Origin: Tretioscincus oriximinensis
Lineage: Eukaryota > Chordata > Lepidosauria > Squamata > Gymnophthalmidae
DNA: 64,000 nucleotides
Reading direction: 5' to 3'
NCBI GenBank assembly: GCA_022410635.1
Contig: JAJVDF010000298.1
Location: forward strand, 1,005,860 to 1,069,859
How positions within the stretch are numbered: position 1 is the first letter of the stretch; every line of letters begins with the position of its first letter. Positions 62,565 through 64,000 of this stretch are shown here, piece by piece. Under the pieces are notes generated by a model. That model was not told where the DNA came from. It worked only from the letters and a program-made list of their open reading frames with translations, and searched no databases. The position numbers were made by a program, and so were the translations under genes.

Positions 62565-62798
62565 ATGTTGAGTGCCAAAGGGTATTTGAGTTTGCTACTT
62601 CTTCTTGCTTCTCTAAGCCTTGTTTTTGGGACAGATCTTGGAAGAGAGGCCTGCCATAGCTATAGAAGTGGCAGGCCCCTACTCCATCCCAAAATATGTC
62701 TCAGTGCAGAAAGGGGCAATTGGTTCAGAGGGACTCAATCTTATGAAAATTACAGAATAAATGTAATATATTTTGTCCTAAATCATTTGTTACGTTAA
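62565..62798 (+). CDS. Candidate secreted-peptide exon (signal-peptide-like ORF)
   Basis: From the ATG at 62565 the 77-codon frame begins MLSAKGYLSLLLLLASLSLV and continues FGTDLGREACHSYRS, a good eukaryotic signal peptide (short basic n-region, Leu-rich core, small residues before a likely cleavage near FG/T). The context ACCATGT has A at -3. CATTTCTGGCACAG just before is acceptor-like. Two cysteines follow (C29, C45), then a low-information tail. No strong GT donor is visible, and AATAAA occurs at 62755. It could be a terminal or first coding exon, a pseudogene or chance. I do not recognise the family. Confidence 0.25.
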   Translation: MLSAKGYLSLLLLLASLSLVFGTDLGREACHSYRSGRPLLHPKICLSAERGNWFRGTQSYENYRINVIYFVLNHLLR

Positions 62799-63660
62799 TA
62801 AGAAGGGTATCAACATTCCAAGTTCACCATTCCAAGATGGTGAAGAGCACANGGAAGACTCTGGCATCCAAATCTGCCACTACTTGAGGCCACCATCGCT
62901 GCCACGTGCTCTGCACACCTGAGCCATGGAACCCAAGCTTGAACTTGCTGGCTTCTCAGCTAGTTTGTAATAATACCAGAAAGAAAATGAAATAAATATA
63001 AAAATGACATGTGTGCATGCACACACACACACACAAACATGCTCTGATCCCAGCATTATGGCATAATGTCCAAAACAAATCACTCAATAATTGCAACCGT
63101 AATTAGTAGAATCCCTTTCACCATACCACCCAAGATGGTACATCATGTCAACTATTTTTCCCCCTTTGGCAGTACTTTTAGAGGGCTGATTTGTGTTATC
63201 TATCATCACATTCGGCAATAAGCTTCTATGAGGAAATGAAAAATAGGCATGCGAAGTTTCTGCTATCACTCACTAGATCATTATATGCTTAGAACATTTG
63301 TGTCTTTCCCAAGAGGGTGAGCATAATATTTTAGCCCAGTCAGGTGAAAGCAATGGAGTGGAAAGGCAGGACGAAAGGCTTTAGGCCACATTCTGAAATG
63401 GGCAAGAAATTTGATTCTGATTCCATTTTAAGCATTTCTAAAGGAACCTGTTACCAAACGGATTTCTGTTTGTATGGATTTTCCATACAGAAGGCTTTTC
63501 CATACAGATGGCGCGTAGTAAACACGTGAAATTGATGTTTCCAATTTCATACAAACACACAAATTGAGAATGAACACATTCGCTCACAGTTTGAATCTAT
63601 GATGTCGGAGACTTTATCCATGCATCAAATCTATGAATCGCATGGTGTTGGGGTTATGTT
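62799..63660. other. Unassigned sequence; (CA)n run at 63021-63035
   Basis: No gene or repeat recognised apart from the short (CA)n run and a CATACAGA-GGC direct repeat near 63483-63510. Confidence 0.3.
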
Positions 63661-63667
63661 TGAGGGG

Positions 63668-63780
63668 CCAGAACAACTCCCTTATGAAATTAGGCTGCAA
63701 TATCTAAGTCTCCTCAGCCTTGAAAGATGGCATTAAAGCGGTGATTTGTTTGAACTGTATAAAATCACGCATGGGGTATA
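63668..63780 (+). mobile_element. CR1 LINE ORF2 fragment interrupted by a SINE
   Basis: CAACTCCCTTATGAAATTAGGCTGCAATATC, AGCCTTGAAAGATGGCATTA, AAAATCACGCATGGGG, broken off at GTATATAAAG where the SINE tail starts. Confidence 0.82.
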
Positions 63781-63781
63781 T

Positions 63782-64000
63782 AAAGAAGAAGAAGAACTGG
63801 GTTCTTATACCCCGCTTTTCTCACCTTTCAAAGGGACTCAAAGCGGCTTACAAGGATATATTTTGCCCGAAGGCTCACATTCTATCTTCCCCACCAGGCC
63901 ATGTATCTACTTTCATTCAGTTGCAATTTCTTGCAATTCATGCTTTCGAATAGCTGGGTTGGCTAGAGCTACAGGCTAGTGGAAGGTGCTCACCCCTCCC
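63782..64000 (-). mobile_element. tRNA-derived SINE, type B, cut by the window end
   Basis: (GAA)4 tail, CTGGGTTCTTATACCCCGCT, TTCAAAGGGACTCAAAGCGG, TTGCAATTTCTTGCAATTC, GGTGCTCACCCCTCCC. The CCACAGCC-containing part is partly deleted. The head lies beyond the window. Confidence 0.9.

Noticed and set aside
1..64000. Bacterial or phage defence system, operon or integron
   Set aside because: Repeat content, base composition and lack of dense coding show vertebrate nuclear DNA. Nothing prokaryotic is present.

Overview
The window looks like a non-coding, transposon-dense stretch of a squamate reptile chromosome, probably a lizard and possibly a gecko. The evidence is repeat content: many 5'-truncated CR1 LINE copies of two 3'-end types, two tRNA-headed SINE families whose 3' ends read GTAAGCCGCTTTGAGTCCC...GCGGGGTATAAGAACC (the Sauria/Bov-B-like style), Penelope-like elements with a GIY-YIG endonuclease, L2-like 3' ends, scraps of L1-like and Ty3/gypsy-like coding sequence, and abundant non-autonomous hAT-like and mariner-like DNA elements. 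Species and family names come from memory of repeat consensus sequences, not from a search. Single scattered Ns and one 133-base N gap inside a (GAA)n tract mark it as a draft assembly.

Layout. 1-805: two head-to-tail reverse SINEs, one split by a foldback element. 2.7-3.7 kb: a foldback element and a small MITE. 4.2-8.2 kb: a series of forward CR1 pieces, including the endonuclease domain of ORF2, followed by a double palindrome. 9-16.9 kb: reverse CR1 pieces, a Penelope-like element carrying a CR1 insertion, a Ty3/gypsy-like RT scrap and a possible L1 scrap. 17.5-20 kb: a polypurine tract and two long inverted repeats. 21.4-22 kb: a GC-rich island of unknown origin. 23-35 kb: SINEs, CR1s, nested foldback elements, a large palindromic element (first copy) and a SINE split by a hAT-like element with an 8-bp duplication. 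35.7-40.6 kb: a tandem MITE pair, a TATA-containing segment and a long (CTA/CTG)n tract. 42-46.7 kb: nested SINEs, an inverted-CCAAT tandem repeat, copies of an unclassified repeat with a ZNF143-like motif, a hairpin and another foldback element. 47-55.7 kb: CR1 RT, microsatellites, L1 and L2 ends and the second large palindrome. 55.9-64 kb: sparse repeats, one Penelope-like insertion with a 13-bp target duplication, and an ORF beginning with a signal-peptide-like stretch.

No confident host protein-coding exon, rRNA gene, functional tRNA gene, CRISPR array or operon was found. Two ORFs (62565-62798 forward; about 48598-48930 reverse) are weak host-exon candidates. Repeat-poor blocks at about 22.8-23.4, 27.0-27.4, 32.7-33.0, 37.3-37.8 and 43.6-44.2 kb have the texture of conserved non-coding or enhancer DNA, but conservation cannot be tested here. 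The most interesting structure is the set of palindromic DNA elements: eight copies of a ~190-bp foldback family, one nested inside another with both duplications still readable; two copies of a ~0.9-kb multi-palindrome family; and several one-off long hairpins.
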